From Mycobacterium asiaticum (GTDB taxonomy: Bacteria; Actinomycetota; Actinomycetes; Mycobacteriales; Mycobacteriaceae), in assembly GCF_001673635.1 (NCBI RefSeq), contig NZ_LZMH01000028.1, positions 1 to 64,000 of the forward strand: DNA of 64,000 nt, read 5' to 3'. A model generated the notes under the pieces. It worked only from the letters and a program-made list of their open reading frames with translations, did no database searches and was not told where the DNA came from. Both the position numbers and the translations under genes were made by a program. Positions 48,178 through 57,421 of this stretch are shown in pieces; within the stretch, counting starts at the first letter, position 1, and the number at the start of each line of letters is the position of its first letter.

Positions 48178-49358
48178 AGCGCGTGGTGGTGATCGGCTCG
48201 GGGTTCGCGGGGCTGTGGGCCGCGTTGGGTGCCGCGCGCCGGGTCGACGAGCTCGCCGTTGCGGCAGAGGTCGAGATCACGGTGCTGAGCCCAAAACCGT
48301 TCCACGACATCCGGGTCCGAAACTACGAGGCCGATCTGAGCGAGTGCCGGATCCCACTCGCCGATGTGCTCGATCCCGTCGGTGTCCGGCATGTCAGCGC
48401 CGACGTGGTGGGTATCGATGTCGAGGCCCGCACCCTCACCACGTCGACCGGGCAGAGTTTCGGGTACGACCGGCTGGTGCTGGCGGCCGGCAGCAGCGTG
48501 TGCAAACCGGACCTGCCGGGGCTGCGGGAGTTCGGTTTCGACGTCGACACCTACGACGGCGCAATGCGGTTGCAGCAGCACCTCCGGCGGCTGGCCGAGG
48601 GACCACCGAGCGGCGCGGCGGCCACCGTTGTCGTGGTCGGGGCGGGGCTGACAGGGATCGAAGCCGCCAGTGAGCTCCCGACCCGGCTGCGCGAACTCGG
48701 CCTCGCACCCCGGGTGGTGCTCGTCGACCACAACCGACTGGTCGGCTCGGACATGGGTGCCTCGGCGCGGCCGGTGATCGAAAAGGCATTGGCGGACAAC
48801 GGCATTGAAGTCAGAACCGGAGTGAGTGTGACGGCGGTGAGCCACGAATGGGTGTCGCTGTCCTCGGGCGAGCAACTCGGGGCCGCCACGCTGGTGTGGT
48901 GTGCCGGCATGCGGGCCAACGTGCTGACCGAGCAACTACCGGTTGCTCGCGACAGATGGGGCCGGGTTGCGGTCGACGACTACCTGCGAGTGATCGGAGT
49001 GCCGTTGGTGTTCGCCGCCGGGGATGTGGCCGCGGCCCGCATGGACGACGAGCACGTGTCGGTCATGTCGTGCCAGCACGGGCGACCGATGGGCCGGTAT
49101 GCGGGTTACAATGTGATCAGCGAATTGTTTTCGGAGCCGCTGCTGGCTCTTCGAATCCCTTGGTATGTAACGGTTCTCGATCTCGGCCCGGCGGGCGCGG
49201 TCTACACCGAAGGGTGGGATCGGGTGGTGGTGACCCAAGGCGCTCAAGCCAAGGCGACCAAGCAGACGATCAACACCCGGCGGATATACCCGCCGTTCTC
49301 GGGCAGTCGCGAGGACCTGCTGGCCGCGGCCGCGCCGGAGTTGCAGGCGCGACCCTAA
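48174..49358 (+). CDS. NDH-2-like FAD/NAD(P)-dependent oxidoreductase (Rv1812c-like)
   Basis: A 394-aa flavoprotein with GTG start overlapping the upstream stop (GTGA). FAD motif VVIGSGFAGLWAALGAAR at the N-terminus; NAD(P) motif VVVVGAGLTGIEAASEL; second FAD contact LVFAAGDVAAARMD. It resembles type II NADH dehydrogenases but lacks the C-terminal amphipathic membrane anchor of Ndh. It converges with mgtC and overlaps its stop by 4 bp. Counterpart of Rv1812c. Electron acceptor unknown. Confidence 0.88.
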   Translation: MKRVVVIGSGFAGLWAALGAARRVDELAVAAEVEITVLSPKPFHDIRVRNYEADLSECRIPLADVLDPVGVRHVSADVVGIDVEARTLTTSTGQSFGYDRLVLAAGSSVCKPDLPGLREFGFDVDTYDGAMRLQQHLRRLAEGPPSGAAATVVVVGAGLTGIEAASELPTRLRELGLAPRVVLVDHNRLVGSDMGASARPVIEKALADNGIEVRTGVSVTAVSHEWVSLSSGEQLGAATLVWCAGMRANVLTEQLPVARDRWGRVAVDDYLRVIGVPLVFAAGDVAAARMDDEHVSVMSCQHGRPMGRYAGYNVISELFSEPLLALRIPWYVTVLDLGPAGAVYTEGWDRVVVTQGAQAKATKQTINTRRIYPPFSGSREDLLAAAAPELQARP

Positions 49359-50080
49359 TCGGCCGGAGCGGCGGGCAGGATCGGGCTGCTCGGCTCGCCG
49401 GCGTACCAGTGCACGGCGTAAATCCCCGGTTGCAACGACAATTCGGCCACCAGGCGTTCCAGCCGAGCCGGCGAATGCCCGTCGATCAGCACGTGGGCGG
49501 TGAGCGCGACGTTGTCCTCGGTGTGCCCGGTGTGGATACCGCGCAGGATGATGTCGTTGCTGCGGGTGTGTTGCACAATCTGGGCGCGGGCGTACTTGGC
49601 GGACTTGGGCCGGCAGATCACCTGCACCTGGTAGGGGTCCAGGCTCTCGTCCTCGTCGCCGGAGTTGTCGTGGTCGATGAACCGGCCCAGTGGGCGGCCC
49701 AGCAGATGGATGGCGACGACGGTCGCGGTGCCGATCAGCGTGAACACCAGGTGCCCGGACGCGGCGAGCACCCCGACCGCGGCGGAGCACCACAACGTGG
49801 CGGCGGTGTTGAGGCCGCGGACGTTGAAGCCTTCGCGCAGGATTACCCCGCCGCCGAGGAATCCGATGCCCGACACGACGTAGGAGGCGACCCGGGTGGG
49901 GCTGCTGTCTTCGGTGGCGGCGGCGTAGAGAACGAACAGGGTGGCACCGGTGGCCACCAGCGCGTTGGTGCGCAGGCCGGCCATCCGCGCCCGCCATTGC
50001 CGCTCGATCCCGATCAGCGCGCCACAACCTACGCCAACGCCCAACCGGAGCGCGAAATCGGCGACGGTCAGTGACTGCAC
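49355..50080 (-). CDS. mgtC: MgtC/SapB family membrane protein
   Basis: A 241-aa protein. GTG 50080 follows a GGGGGAAG ribosome site and gives MQSLTVADFALRLG, the family start; an earlier start at 50134 lacks support. About five helices carry the MgtC signatures LIGIERQWRARMAGLRTNALVATGATLFVL (in part) and GIGFLGGGVILREG. The C-terminal 80 residues form a soluble ACT-like domain. In M. tuberculosis (Rv1811) MgtC is needed for growth at low Mg2+ and in macrophages, probably through the F-type ATPase and phosphate balance rather than Mg2+ import. Confidence 0.93.
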   Translation of the reverse strand: MQSLTVADFALRLGVGVGCGALIGIERQWRARMAGLRTNALVATGATLFVLYAAATEDSSPTRVASYVVSGIGFLGGGVILREGFNVRGLNTAATLWCSAAVGVLAASGHLVFTLIGTATVVAIHLLGRPLGRFIDHDNSGDEDESLDPYQVQVICRPKSAKYARAQIVQHTRSNDIILRGIHTGHTEDNVALTAHVLIDGHSPARLERLVAELSLQPGIYAVHWYAGEPSSPILPAAPAD

Positions 50081-50183
50081 CGGGCTTCCCCCTCTCTTCG
50101 ACCCTCTCATCGGCGGAACGGCTACGGCAGCCAATCAGATCCGGGTGAACACCAGGTGGAGCCCAGGCGAACCAGGGATTCCG

Positions 50184-50510
50184 CTAGAAGTATCCGCCCT
50201 CGGGTTGTCCCAGATGCTCGGGGCAATAGCTGTTCGACGCGATGGCGGTGAACAGGGCAGCGCCGTCCAGCGTCAGCGCGGGGTTTTGCTTCTTCACGTC
50301 GGTCAGCACCTGCAGGCCGGTCTCACCGTTGCGCATCAATCCGCACACCGCCTGGGCGGAGGCGATGGCTTGCGCCGGATTAGGGACCGAGATGCCGGCA
50401 TTGGCCAGCGCGGCGAGGAACGCCGCGTCATCGCCGGTGGGATCCGCCTGCGCGGGTGCCGCGAAAGCGACCAGCGCGGCGACGGCAAGCAGAGCTGACC
50501 GCAGTCTCAT
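50184..50510 (-). CDS. DUF732 secreted protein, module A (Rv1810-like)
   Basis: A 108-aa protein with signal peptide MRLRSALLAVAALVAFAAPAQA (cut near AQA-DP) and a small DUF732 domain: DDAAFLAALANAGISVPNPAQAI, AVCGLMRNGETG and YCPEHL. Two cysteines (in VCGLM and YCPEH) could form a disulfide. ATG 50510 overlaps the stop of the PPE33-like gene (ATGA), so the two are coupled. The paralogue in module B is at 53604-53927. Function unknown; secreted or surface associated. Confidence 0.88.
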   Translation of the reverse strand: MRLRSALLAVAALVAFAAPAQADPTGDDAAFLAALANAGISVPNPAQAIASAQAVCGLMRNGETGLQVLTDVKKQNPALTLDGAALFTAIASNSYCPEHLGQPEGGYF

Positions 50511-51913
50511 TTCCCGCCCAGTTGCGCGTCGGGCAAAGTCACCTTGTGCTTGTCCTTGTTCGATACGTGCACCGCGTGAATGCCCGGTTCCTTGGACAAC
50601 TTGTCGAGCAGCGCGTCCAGGCCTTCCTTGTCCACGTTCCAGTGCTTGACCGAATCGGGTTCTTTTTGCAGCTTCGCGATGACGCTGTCCAGCTTGACCG
50701 GCTCGACCGGTCCTTTTCCGCCGTTGGCGCGGGCGCGGGCGCCACTGCCGCTGAGCACCTGGGGGCCGACGGCGCCGAGCGCACCGCCGGTCGCGGCGCC
50801 CAACGCCATCTCGTTGACCAGGTTGCTCGGGATGGCCGCTGAAGGGGCGGCGGACAGACTGGTGGCGGACAGCGCGCCGGAGGCCATCCGGATCGCCGGC
50901 GTCGCCGAGGCCCAGCTCGGCGGCACCGAGAGCTTGCCCACCACATTGGCCGCGCCGACGCTTGCCGAAGTCGCCGATCCCGCGCTGGTCAAGCCGGCCG
51001 ATGGCGCCATTCCCAGCCCCGCCCCCAACGCTGATTTCGGGATCTCCTCGAGTGGGGGCTTCCAGAAGAGCTTGAACTCGGTCATGGCGAGGTTGGGGAT
51101 GCTCATGGTGTCGTTCGCCACGGTGCTGAACCGGCCGATGTCGGCGAAGATCCCGAAGGTGTTCTCCCACGTCGGGGCGGCCAGAGGGGTTCCGGTCAGG
51201 GCATTGAGGAGCTGGCCCATGGCTTGCATGTAGGCGGTGCCGCCGCTGCCGAGCGCCTCGAAGACCTGCAGGACGATGTCGAACGGGAAGATCGGCGCCG
51301 CGGTCGGCGCGGCCGTTGCCGCGGCCGTGCCGGCGGCCAGGGCGCTGGCCTGTCCGAGCGCTGCCTGCTGACCGGCGAGGCCGGCCGGGTCCGCGATCTG
51401 CGGTGGGTCTGTGTACGGCGTCAGCCGGGCGGCGGCCGCCGATGCGCTCGTGTAGGTGAACATCGCCGACGTGTCCTGGGCCCACATTTCCGCGTACTGG
51501 GCCTCGAGGGCGGCGATCGCAGCGGTGTTCTGCCCGAAAATGTTGGTTGCCACCAGCAAGGCCAGCTGGCTTCGGTTGATCGCGATCTCCGCCGGCGGTA
51601 CGACGGCGGCGAAAACCGCCTCATAGGCACTCACCGCCGCCTTCGCCTGGTCGGCAGCTGCCTTGGCCTGCGCCGCGGTCGCGGCCATCCAGGACACGTA
51701 CGGGGCGGCGGCCGCGGCCATCGCCGCTGCTGATGGGCCGGTCCACGATTCGTTGGCCAATCCGTCGACGACCAGGCCATACGAGGCCGCGGTCGACTGC
51801 AGTTCGGTGGCCAACGCGTCCCAGGCCGTGGCCGCCGCGATCATCGGCGCCGCGCCCGGTCCGGTATAGATCTGCCAGGAGATGATCTCCGGCGGTCGTA
51901 CCGCGAAACTCAT
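50507..51913 (-). CDS. PPE33: PPE family protein, PPE33-like, module A
   Basis: A 468-aa PPE protein, the same length as PPE33 (Rv1809). The N-terminal PPE domain (about residues 1-180) has PPE at 7-9, the WTG turn at 57-59 and YAEMWAQD at 140-147. The SVP motif is at 329-331 (GKLSVPPSW). A C-terminal domain, residues 407-465 (ending PDAQLGGK), is shared with the module B paralogue and is not a general PPE feature. AGGGAAGG precedes the ATG. Likely exported by ESX-5. It is 32 bp after the PPE32-like gene. Confidence 0.9.
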   Translation of the reverse strand: MSFAVRPPEIISWQIYTGPGAAPMIAAATAWDALATELQSTAASYGLVVDGLANESWTGPSAAAMAAAAAPYVSWMAATAAQAKAAADQAKAAVSAYEAVFAAVVPPAEIAINRSQLALLVATNIFGQNTAAIAALEAQYAEMWAQDTSAMFTYTSASAAAARLTPYTDPPQIADPAGLAGQQAALGQASALAAGTAAATAAPTAAPIFPFDIVLQVFEALGSGGTAYMQAMGQLLNALTGTPLAAPTWENTFGIFADIGRFSTVANDTMSIPNLAMTEFKLFWKPPLEEIPKSALGAGLGMAPSAGLTSAGSATSASVGAANVVGKLSVPPSWASATPAIRMASGALSATSLSAAPSAAIPSNLVNEMALGAATGGALGAVGPQVLSGSGARARANGGKGPVEPVKLDSVIAKLQKEPDSVKHWNVDKEGLDALLDKLSKEPGIHAVHVSNKDKHKVTLPDAQLGGK

Positions 51914-51945
51914 CGGCCGCGCCTTCCCTGTGCTGACGTCATCGG

Positions 51946-53193
51946 TCAGTCCGCCGGTATCACGATGATGGTCGCCGTGGTGGCTGCTTCGTCGGCAGCG
52001 GCGGCGCCACCACTGGTGGCGGCCGCCCCGCTGCTGGTGGTGCGGATGCTGGCGCCGGCCAGCGCGCGTCCGGCCAGGCTCGCCATCGCCATCTCGCCGA
52101 ACAAGCCGCCCTCGGCCGCCGCGGGGACCGCCGGGACAGCGCCGGCGCTCACCCCGGGCAGCATCGACGCCATAGTCCTCATCACCGGAGCGGCGGTCAC
52201 CCAGCCCTGTGGCACCGACAGCGACCCGACCAGGGTCGAGTGCCCCAAGGATGCGGCGACGCCGCTGCTCGGCGCCACGGCTCCGACATACCCGCCCCGC
52301 AGCGGCGACAGCCCGGCCGCAGGCTTGCCGCCGGTGCTCAGCAGCGAGGCGACCCCCGGCGCGTTCTGCGAAAGCCCCAAGATCTGCAGGGCGAACAGCC
52401 ACCAGCCCCCGAACAGCACGAACCCGACGATGGGACTGTAGGCGCCGGTGATGGCGGCGAAGAAGGGACGAATCCCGATGGCGTACGGCGCGATGGCCTC
52501 GATCACCGAGCCGACCGGGGTGGACGCGGCCGGCGCGGCCGCCGCAGCCGGGCCGACCGTCTGCAACGCGTTAGGAATCGCGGTCATCAGCTGGGACAGG
52601 CCCGACTGCATTTCGGCGGCGCCAACGGCCTCGCTGACCGCCGCGGTTTGTCTGGCCACACCCGTCGGGTCGGTGGTCTGAGGCGGTTCGGTGAACGGCG
52701 TCAGTTCCGTGGCCGCCGCCGAGGAGGCGGCGTAGCCGTACATCGCCGCGGCGTCCTGGGCCCACATCTCGGCGTACTCCGCCTCGGTGGCGGCGATGGC
52801 GGGGGTGTTCTGGCCGAAGATGTTGGTCGCGATCAGGGCCAGCAGCAGAACGCGGTTGGCCGCGACCGCAGGTGGCGGAACGGTGCCCGCAAACGCCGTC
52901 TCATAAGCCGCAGCCGCCGCTTTGGCCTGCATTGCGGCCTGTTCGGCCTGCGTAGCGGTGTTGGTCAGCCAGGCGACATACGGCGTTGCCGCGGTGGCCA
53001 TCGCCATCGCGGCCGGCCCGTGCCACGACCCGACCGTCAAACCCTGCACCGTCGAGCCGTAGGACGCCGCACTGGAATGCAGTTCCGCTGCCAAGGCGTC
53101 CCACGCCGCCGCAGCGGCGAGCATGGGTCCGGAGCCAGCCCCCATATACATCCGTCCAGAGTTGATCTCTGGAGGTAACGCCCCGAAGTCCAT
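51946..53193 (-). CDS. PPE32: PPE-SVP family protein, PPE32-like, module A
   Basis: A 415-aa PPE protein. It starts [16 protein letters not shown], has WHG at residues 57-59 and YAEMWAQD at 140-147, and the SVP motif at 326-328 (GSLSVPQGW). A hydrophobic stretch (about 253-272, [19 protein letters not shown]) lies before the SVP motif. The C-terminus is Ala/Thr-rich and ends TIIVIPAD. It is the first gene of module A and is followed by the PPE33-like gene. ESX-5 is the expected export route. Corresponds to Rv1808 by position and size (409 aa). Confidence 0.9.
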   Translation of the reverse strand: MDFGALPPEINSGRMYMGAGSGPMLAAAAAWDALAAELHSSAASYGSTVQGLTVGSWHGPAAMAMATAATPYVAWLTNTATQAEQAAMQAKAAAAAYETAFAGTVPPPAVAANRVLLLALIATNIFGQNTPAIAATEAEYAEMWAQDAAAMYGYAASSAAATELTPFTEPPQTTDPTGVARQTAAVSEAVGAAEMQSGLSQLMTAIPNALQTVGPAAAAAPAASTPVGSVIEAIAPYAIGIRPFFAAITGAYSPIVGFVLFGGWWLFALQILGLSQNAPGVASLLSTGGKPAAGLSPLRGGYVGAVAPSSGVAASLGHSTLVGSLSVPQGWVTAAPVMRTMASMLPGVSAGAVPAVPAAAEGGLFGEMAMASLAGRALAGASIRTTSSGAAATSGGAAAADEAATTATIIVIPAD

Positions 53194-53603
53194 CTACTCC
53201 CCTCCGGTCCCCTTGTGGGCGCCATCGTAATCACCGGTTTACACATCCGTCCGCATTGCTGACGGAGCTCATATGAAACTCACCAGGTATCCCAATGGCG
53301 CTCCGCAAAATTCGCTTGGCGGAGCCGGAGGGGCAGATCGACATCCCTTGATCAGGACTTTTGCCGGAACTGAATGATCCGGTGTCCTTTACCACGGCGA
53401 TGTTGCCTGTTGATTACTCGGGTCGATGACTGCTTAGCCAGAAATGAAATAGGCCGAGAAGGGGGCACGCGAATAAAACGTCTAAAAGCACCCAGAACCG
53501 GTGCTGGCACACGCCACTACAGCAAAGTGTGAGGACCGCTTTACCGCACCGTTACAAAACGGTCGGGCACACCGGCCGGACCGCTAATTGACGCCCGCTA
53601 ACG
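53194..53603. other. Intergenic gap between PPE modules A and B (410 bp)
   Basis: No coding region is supported. The right end (53556-53583) holds the module B terminator; the left end should hold the module A promoter, and a GGAGGGG ribosome site stands just before the PPE32-like start. The stretch is less GC-rich than the genes. No clear -35/-10 pair could be chosen. Confidence 0.6.
53556..53583 (-). terminator. Intrinsic terminator downstream of the module B DUF732 gene
   Basis: On the minus strand CGGTC-C-GGC-CGGTGT-GCC-C-GACCG (53583-53560) forms a 5+3-bp stem with one C-C mismatch and a 6-nt loop, followed directly by TTTTG (53559-53555). It begins about 20 bp after the DUF732 stop, so it should end the module B transcript. 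Confidence 0.6.
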
Positions 53604-53927
53604 TCAGCTCTTGGAAAGGTGTTGCGGGCAGAAATATTTCGCCGCTATGACCGCGAACTGCGCTGCGGCGTCCATATTGAACGACGGGTTGTGCGTCTTT
53701 ACGTCGTTGACCAGTTCCAGACCGGACTCGCCGTTGCTCAAGCACGTGCACACCGCGTGGGCCGAGCCGATGGCCGCAGCCGGGTTGCTGTAACCGATGT
53801 CGGCGCCATGCAGGGCTGCGAGGAAACCCGGGTCGTCGCCGCCCGGTCCGTCGTCGGGGTCGGCGTAAGCGGGCGCGGCGAGACCGATCACGGCGGCGGC
53901 GCCGATCAGCATGAGTAGCAGTTTCAT
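53604..53927 (-). CDS. DUF732 secreted protein, module B
   Basis: A 107-aa protein with signal peptide MKLLLMLIGAAAVIGLAAPA and cleavage near AYA-DP. The DUF732 domain (DPGFLAALHGADIGYSNPAAAI, AVCTCLSNGESG, YFCPQHL) aligns with the module A protein. It has one extra cysteine (CTC). GAAAGGAGTG ribosome-site sequence precedes the ATG. It is 36 bp after the PPE33-like gene of module B and is followed by an intrinsic terminator. Confidence 0.88.
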   Translation of the reverse strand: MKLLLMLIGAAAVIGLAAPAYADPDDGPGGDDPGFLAALHGADIGYSNPAAAIGSAHAVCTCLSNGESGLELVNDVKTHNPSFNMDAAAQFAVIAAKYFCPQHLSKS

Positions 53928-53963
53928 GACACTCCTTTCGTGCTCTGCTGCAAGGTCTTTGGG

Positions 53964-55376
53964 TTACAAACCCAGTTGCGCGTCCGGCGGCACGACCCTG
54001 GCCTTCTCGCCCTTCGCCAGGTGTACCGCGTGGATACCGGGTTTCTTCGCCAGCTGTTCGAGCAGGCTGTCCAGACCCTCTTGGTCGACGGTGTGGTGCT
54101 GAACGCTTTCCGGCTTCTCAGAGATCTGCGCGACCAGCCGCTTGAGCTTCTCGGGCGACTTGAGGTCTTTGAGGTCCTTGACCGGAGTGAGACGGCCCCG
54201 CACGCCGGTGCCGGCCAGGGCACCGGGCGCCCCTGCGCCCAGGGCACTTCCGGCCATGCCTGCCAGTGACATCGAGCTCAGCAGGCTGCCCGCGCCGAGT
54301 TCGGCCGCCGGCACCGCCTCCGGCCCGGCTGCCGACAAGGCCGCCGCGACAGTCTGGATGGCCGGAGTGTTGGCGGTCCAACTCGGCGGAACGGTAAGAG
54401 ATCCGACCAACATGCCCCGACCGAAGTTTGCCGAGGTGCTCGCCGACCCGGCCCCGGTCAGCCAGCCGCGGCCCCAGTTCGGGGCCAGCAGCCCGCCGCC
54501 CAGCGCATCTTTGGGAAGCTCACCAAGGATCGACCCGGGTTTGATCCCGAACTTGAGCACCTGGGATACCGGGAAGTTGATCAACAACCCGATGTCATTG
54601 AACTGGGTTGTAAAACCAAGTGGGACTTTGACTGCCGAGTAGAGCGCCGTGAAGGTCGACGCCCCGGCCGGCCCGAACAGACCGTTCAGCATTCCGGTAA
54701 TGGTGGCGGTGTAGTCGCTGCTCAAGTTGGCGAGCACCTGCAACATTTCCGACACCGGGTTGCCCGCCGCCAGGATCGATTGAACGGCGTTACCGGCCGC
54801 GGTGCCGGCGGATTGACTGGCCGCCAGCGCCTGGTTGGCCAGTCCGCCGCTGTTGACGATTTGCGGCGGCTCGGCGAAGGGCGTCACCTGACTTGCCGCC
54901 GCCGCAGAACCGGCATAGCTGTCCATCGCCACCGCATCCTGGGCCCACATCTCGCTGTACTGGGCCTCGGTGGCGGCGATCGCCGCGGTGTTCTGGCCGA
55001 ACAGGTTGGTTGCCACCAGTGATGCCAATTGCGTTCGATTGGCCGCGATCTCGACTGGCGGCACGTGTCCGGCGAAGGCGGCCTCGTATGCCGCCGCCGC
55101 CGCGGTAGCCTGTGTCGCGGCCTGGGCGGCCTGCGCGGCAGTGGCGCTCATCCACGTCACGTAGGGCGTCGCGGCCGCCGCCATCGCCAGTGAGGACGGA
55201 CCCACCCACGGCCCACTCGTCAGGCTCGCGATCACCGAACCGTATGACGCTGCGGTGGACTGCAATTCGGTCGCCAGGCCATTCCAGGCCGCGGCGGCGT
55301 CGAGCAATGGGCCTGCTCCCGGGCCGGTGTACATCCGACCCGAATTGACCTCCGGTGGAAACGCTGCGTAAAACAT
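53964..55376 (-). CDS. PPE family protein, PPE33-like, module B
   Basis: A 470-aa PPE protein (MFYAAFPPEVNSGRMY). It has WVG at residues 57-59, YSEMWAQD at 140-147, and a variant SVP motif written LTVP at 327-330 (GSLTVPPSW). The C-terminal domain at about 404-468 (KPESVQHHTVDQEG, KKPGIHAVHL, PDAQLGL) matches that of the module A PPE33-like protein at most positions, whereas the central region diverges. It lies between its PPE32-like and DUF732 partners in the same order as module A. Expected ESX-5 substrate. Confidence 0.9.
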   Translation of the reverse strand: MFYAAFPPEVNSGRMYTGPGAGPLLDAAAAWNGLATELQSTAASYGSVIASLTSGPWVGPSSLAMAAAATPYVTWMSATAAQAAQAATQATAAAAAYEAAFAGHVPPVEIAANRTQLASLVATNLFGQNTAAIAATEAQYSEMWAQDAVAMDSYAGSAAAASQVTPFAEPPQIVNSGGLANQALAASQSAGTAAGNAVQSILAAGNPVSEMLQVLANLSSDYTATITGMLNGLFGPAGASTFTALYSAVKVPLGFTTQFNDIGLLINFPVSQVLKFGIKPGSILGELPKDALGGGLLAPNWGRGWLTGAGSASTSANFGRGMLVGSLTVPPSWTANTPAIQTVAAALSAAGPEAVPAAELGAGSLLSSMSLAGMAGSALGAGAPGALAGTGVRGRLTPVKDLKDLKSPEKLKRLVAQISEKPESVQHHTVDQEGLDSLLEQLAKKPGIHAVHLAKGEKARVVPPDAQLGL

Positions 55377-55452
55377 CTCTACCTACCCCCTACCCGGAGT
55401 GCGCATTGAATGGCTTGTGCGAAGTGAAATTTCGTCGTCACCCGCATGACCG

Positions 55453-56769
55453 TCACTCGTCCTCGAGTGCGGGTAGCACAAAGATCATGGCCGCGGCGGG
55501 GTCGGCCTCAGCGACGACACCACCGAGTGAACTTGCCACGGCGCCGCCACTGCCACCGGAGGTCGCCACTGTCGCTCCCAGGGCCCGTCCGGCCAGGCTG
55601 GACAGGGCCATCTGGCCGAAAACGCCGGTCTCGCCCAGCGATGCGGTCGGAGCCGCTGCCGCCGCCAGATTGGCGGACAGGGTCTGGGCAACCGTGCGGA
55701 TAGCGGGGGCGGCGGTGGTCCAGCCTTGCGGCACAGACAGACCTCCGACCAGGGCCGCGCGGCCCATGGCACCCGAGGCTGCGCCGCTGACCGACGTCGC
55801 GCTGCTCAGGTGTGGAGCGAGCGATTGCGCGATCGGCGCCAGCGTCCCGGAGATGGGTGTGGCCGGAGTCAAGAAGGCCTGCAGACCTTGACCGTTCTGG
55901 CCGTAGGCGTAGACCTGGCCAAATGACAGGAACGGCCCACCTGGGATGGAGGTGAAGCCCTGCGCGGAGAACGGGCCGGTAAGAACGCTGAAGATCGAGT
56001 TGAAGTTCGTCAGGTCCGTCATCAATCCCGGCGGCAGCGTCAGCGAACCGATCTGCGGCAGCGCGAGTCCGGGCAGGAACGACGTCGACCCGGTGGTCGG
56101 TGACGCCGCAATCGTCGACGCAAGGCCTTGCAGCGCATTCGGCAGTGAGCTGACCAGCTGACCCAACTGTGTGGTGACATCCCCACCGGTGGCTGCACCG
56201 GTGGCCTGTGACACCGCGGCAGCCTGCGCGGCCGCACCGGCGTCGTTGGTGGTCTGGGGAGGTTCGGTGAAGGGCGTCAATTGCGTTGCTGTTGCCGATG
56301 ATCCGGCGTATGCATACATCGCGGCGGCATCCTGGGCCCACATCTCCGCATACAGTGCCTCGGTCGCCGCGATAGCCGGCGTGTTCTGGCCGAGGAAATT
56401 CGTGGCGATCAGCGCCATCAACTGCGCCCGGTTCGCCGCAATTACAGGCGGGGGAACCGTTGCGGCAAAGGCGGTTTCGTAGGCCGCCGCGGCGATCTTG
56501 GCTTGCGCGGCCGTCTGGTCGGCGCGGGTGGCGGTGGCCGAGATCCACGACACGAACGGTGCGACCGCAGCCGACATTGCAATCGCCGTGGGTCCGTGCC
56601 AGGACCCAGACGTCAACCCCTCCAGGGTGGAAGCGTAAGCCGCTGCAGTGGAATGCATTTCGGCAGCCAGCGCGTCCCATGCCACGGCGGCTGTCAACAT
56701 CGGGCCGGCGCCCGGGCCGGTGTACATGCGCCCCGAGTTGATCTCAGGCGGTAGCGCCCCGTAATCCAT
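55453..56769 (-). CDS. PPE-SVP family protein, PPE32-like, module B
   Basis: A 438-aa PPE protein ([16 protein letters not shown]) with WHG at residues 57-59, YAEMWAQD at 140-147 and the SVP motif at 345-347 (GGLSVPQGW). The end ([13 protein letters not shown]) parallels the TIIVIPAD end of the module A protein, and both have [18 protein letters not shown] sequence before it ([14 protein letters not shown] in A). It heads module B and is preceded by a long AT-richer gap. Probable ESX-5 substrate. Confidence 0.9.
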   Translation of the reverse strand: MDYGALPPEINSGRMYTGPGAGPMLTAAVAWDALAAEMHSTAAAYASTLEGLTSGSWHGPTAIAMSAAVAPFVSWISATATRADQTAAQAKIAAAAYETAFAATVPPPVIAANRAQLMALIATNFLGQNTPAIAATEALYAEMWAQDAAAMYAYAGSSATATQLTPFTEPPQTTNDAGAAAQAAAVSQATGAATGGDVTTQLGQLVSSLPNALQGLASTIAASPTTGSTSFLPGLALPQIGSLTLPPGLMTDLTNFNSIFSVLTGPFSAQGFTSIPGGPFLSFGQVYAYGQNGQGLQAFLTPATPISGTLAPIAQSLAPHLSSATSVSGAASGAMGRAALVGGLSVPQGWTTAAPAIRTVAQTLSANLAAAAAPTASLGETGVFGQMALSSLAGRALGATVATSGGSGGAVASSLGGVVAEADPAAAMIFVLPALEDE

Positions 56770-57421
56770 GCGTATTACCCCTTATTCCGGCCGGCCTCAG
56801 ACGGCAGCGCTGCCCCTGCGGTGAAGTTGCCCCCCACGGATCCGTTCATTTCCGTATATTGGTTAACACTTTCCATTGAATCTATTTTCGTCTCGTTTCT
56901 GCCGTGTAATCGCGAGGTGAACAAGAACTCTCACTTTCTCACTTGAGCGCGTGATATCAGGCGCGAAGAAATGATATTTCTGGCAAACGCGCAGGCCAGG
57001 CCATATAAAGCAGGGACTACCCCGGCTATAGTAAATCTGACTTCGCTAATTCAAAGCGTGCTGAATAAACGTCCAAATTAGACGAATGTGAAACTCAACA
57101 AATGTGAGCGTTAATCATGCCGATTACGGCAACGCCGGGCTCTCATCGAGACCGCGGAAGGCACCATTGTGTCGAATCACTGCAGATATGCGGACCCCAT
57201 CCCTCCTCGCATGTGCCCGGGCGGTCAGGAGTTGGTGGCTGTGCCTGTTGCCCGGACACCGCCGATGCCGCCCCGGTCGCACTGAGCGTCACGGCGAGTT
57301 CTCGTACCGTTAAGAAACAAACATAGGCAAAAGGTTAGGAAACGGTATGCCCGAAGCGCTGTTACCTGCCTGCCACGTTGCTGGAGGTTCGCTGAGAACC
57401 GTATTCCCGCAGCTCAGCGGC
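56770..57421. other. Intergenic gap upstream of PPE module B (652 bp)
   Basis: No gene is supported. The first 350 bp next to the PPE gene are clearly AT-richer than the surroundings (for example GTATATTGGTTAAC near 56853 and AAATTAGACG near 57075), which suits a promoter or a site bound by a nucleoid protein such as Lsr2. The rest holds only short unconserved frames. No terminator hairpin with a T-run was seen after the PPE31-like stop. Confidence 0.5.

Noticed and set aside
57150..57240. Possible third copy of the PPE upstream element
   Set aside because: A GGAGGG and a weakly similar stretch are present, but the order, orientation and spacing of the blocks do not match the two good copies.
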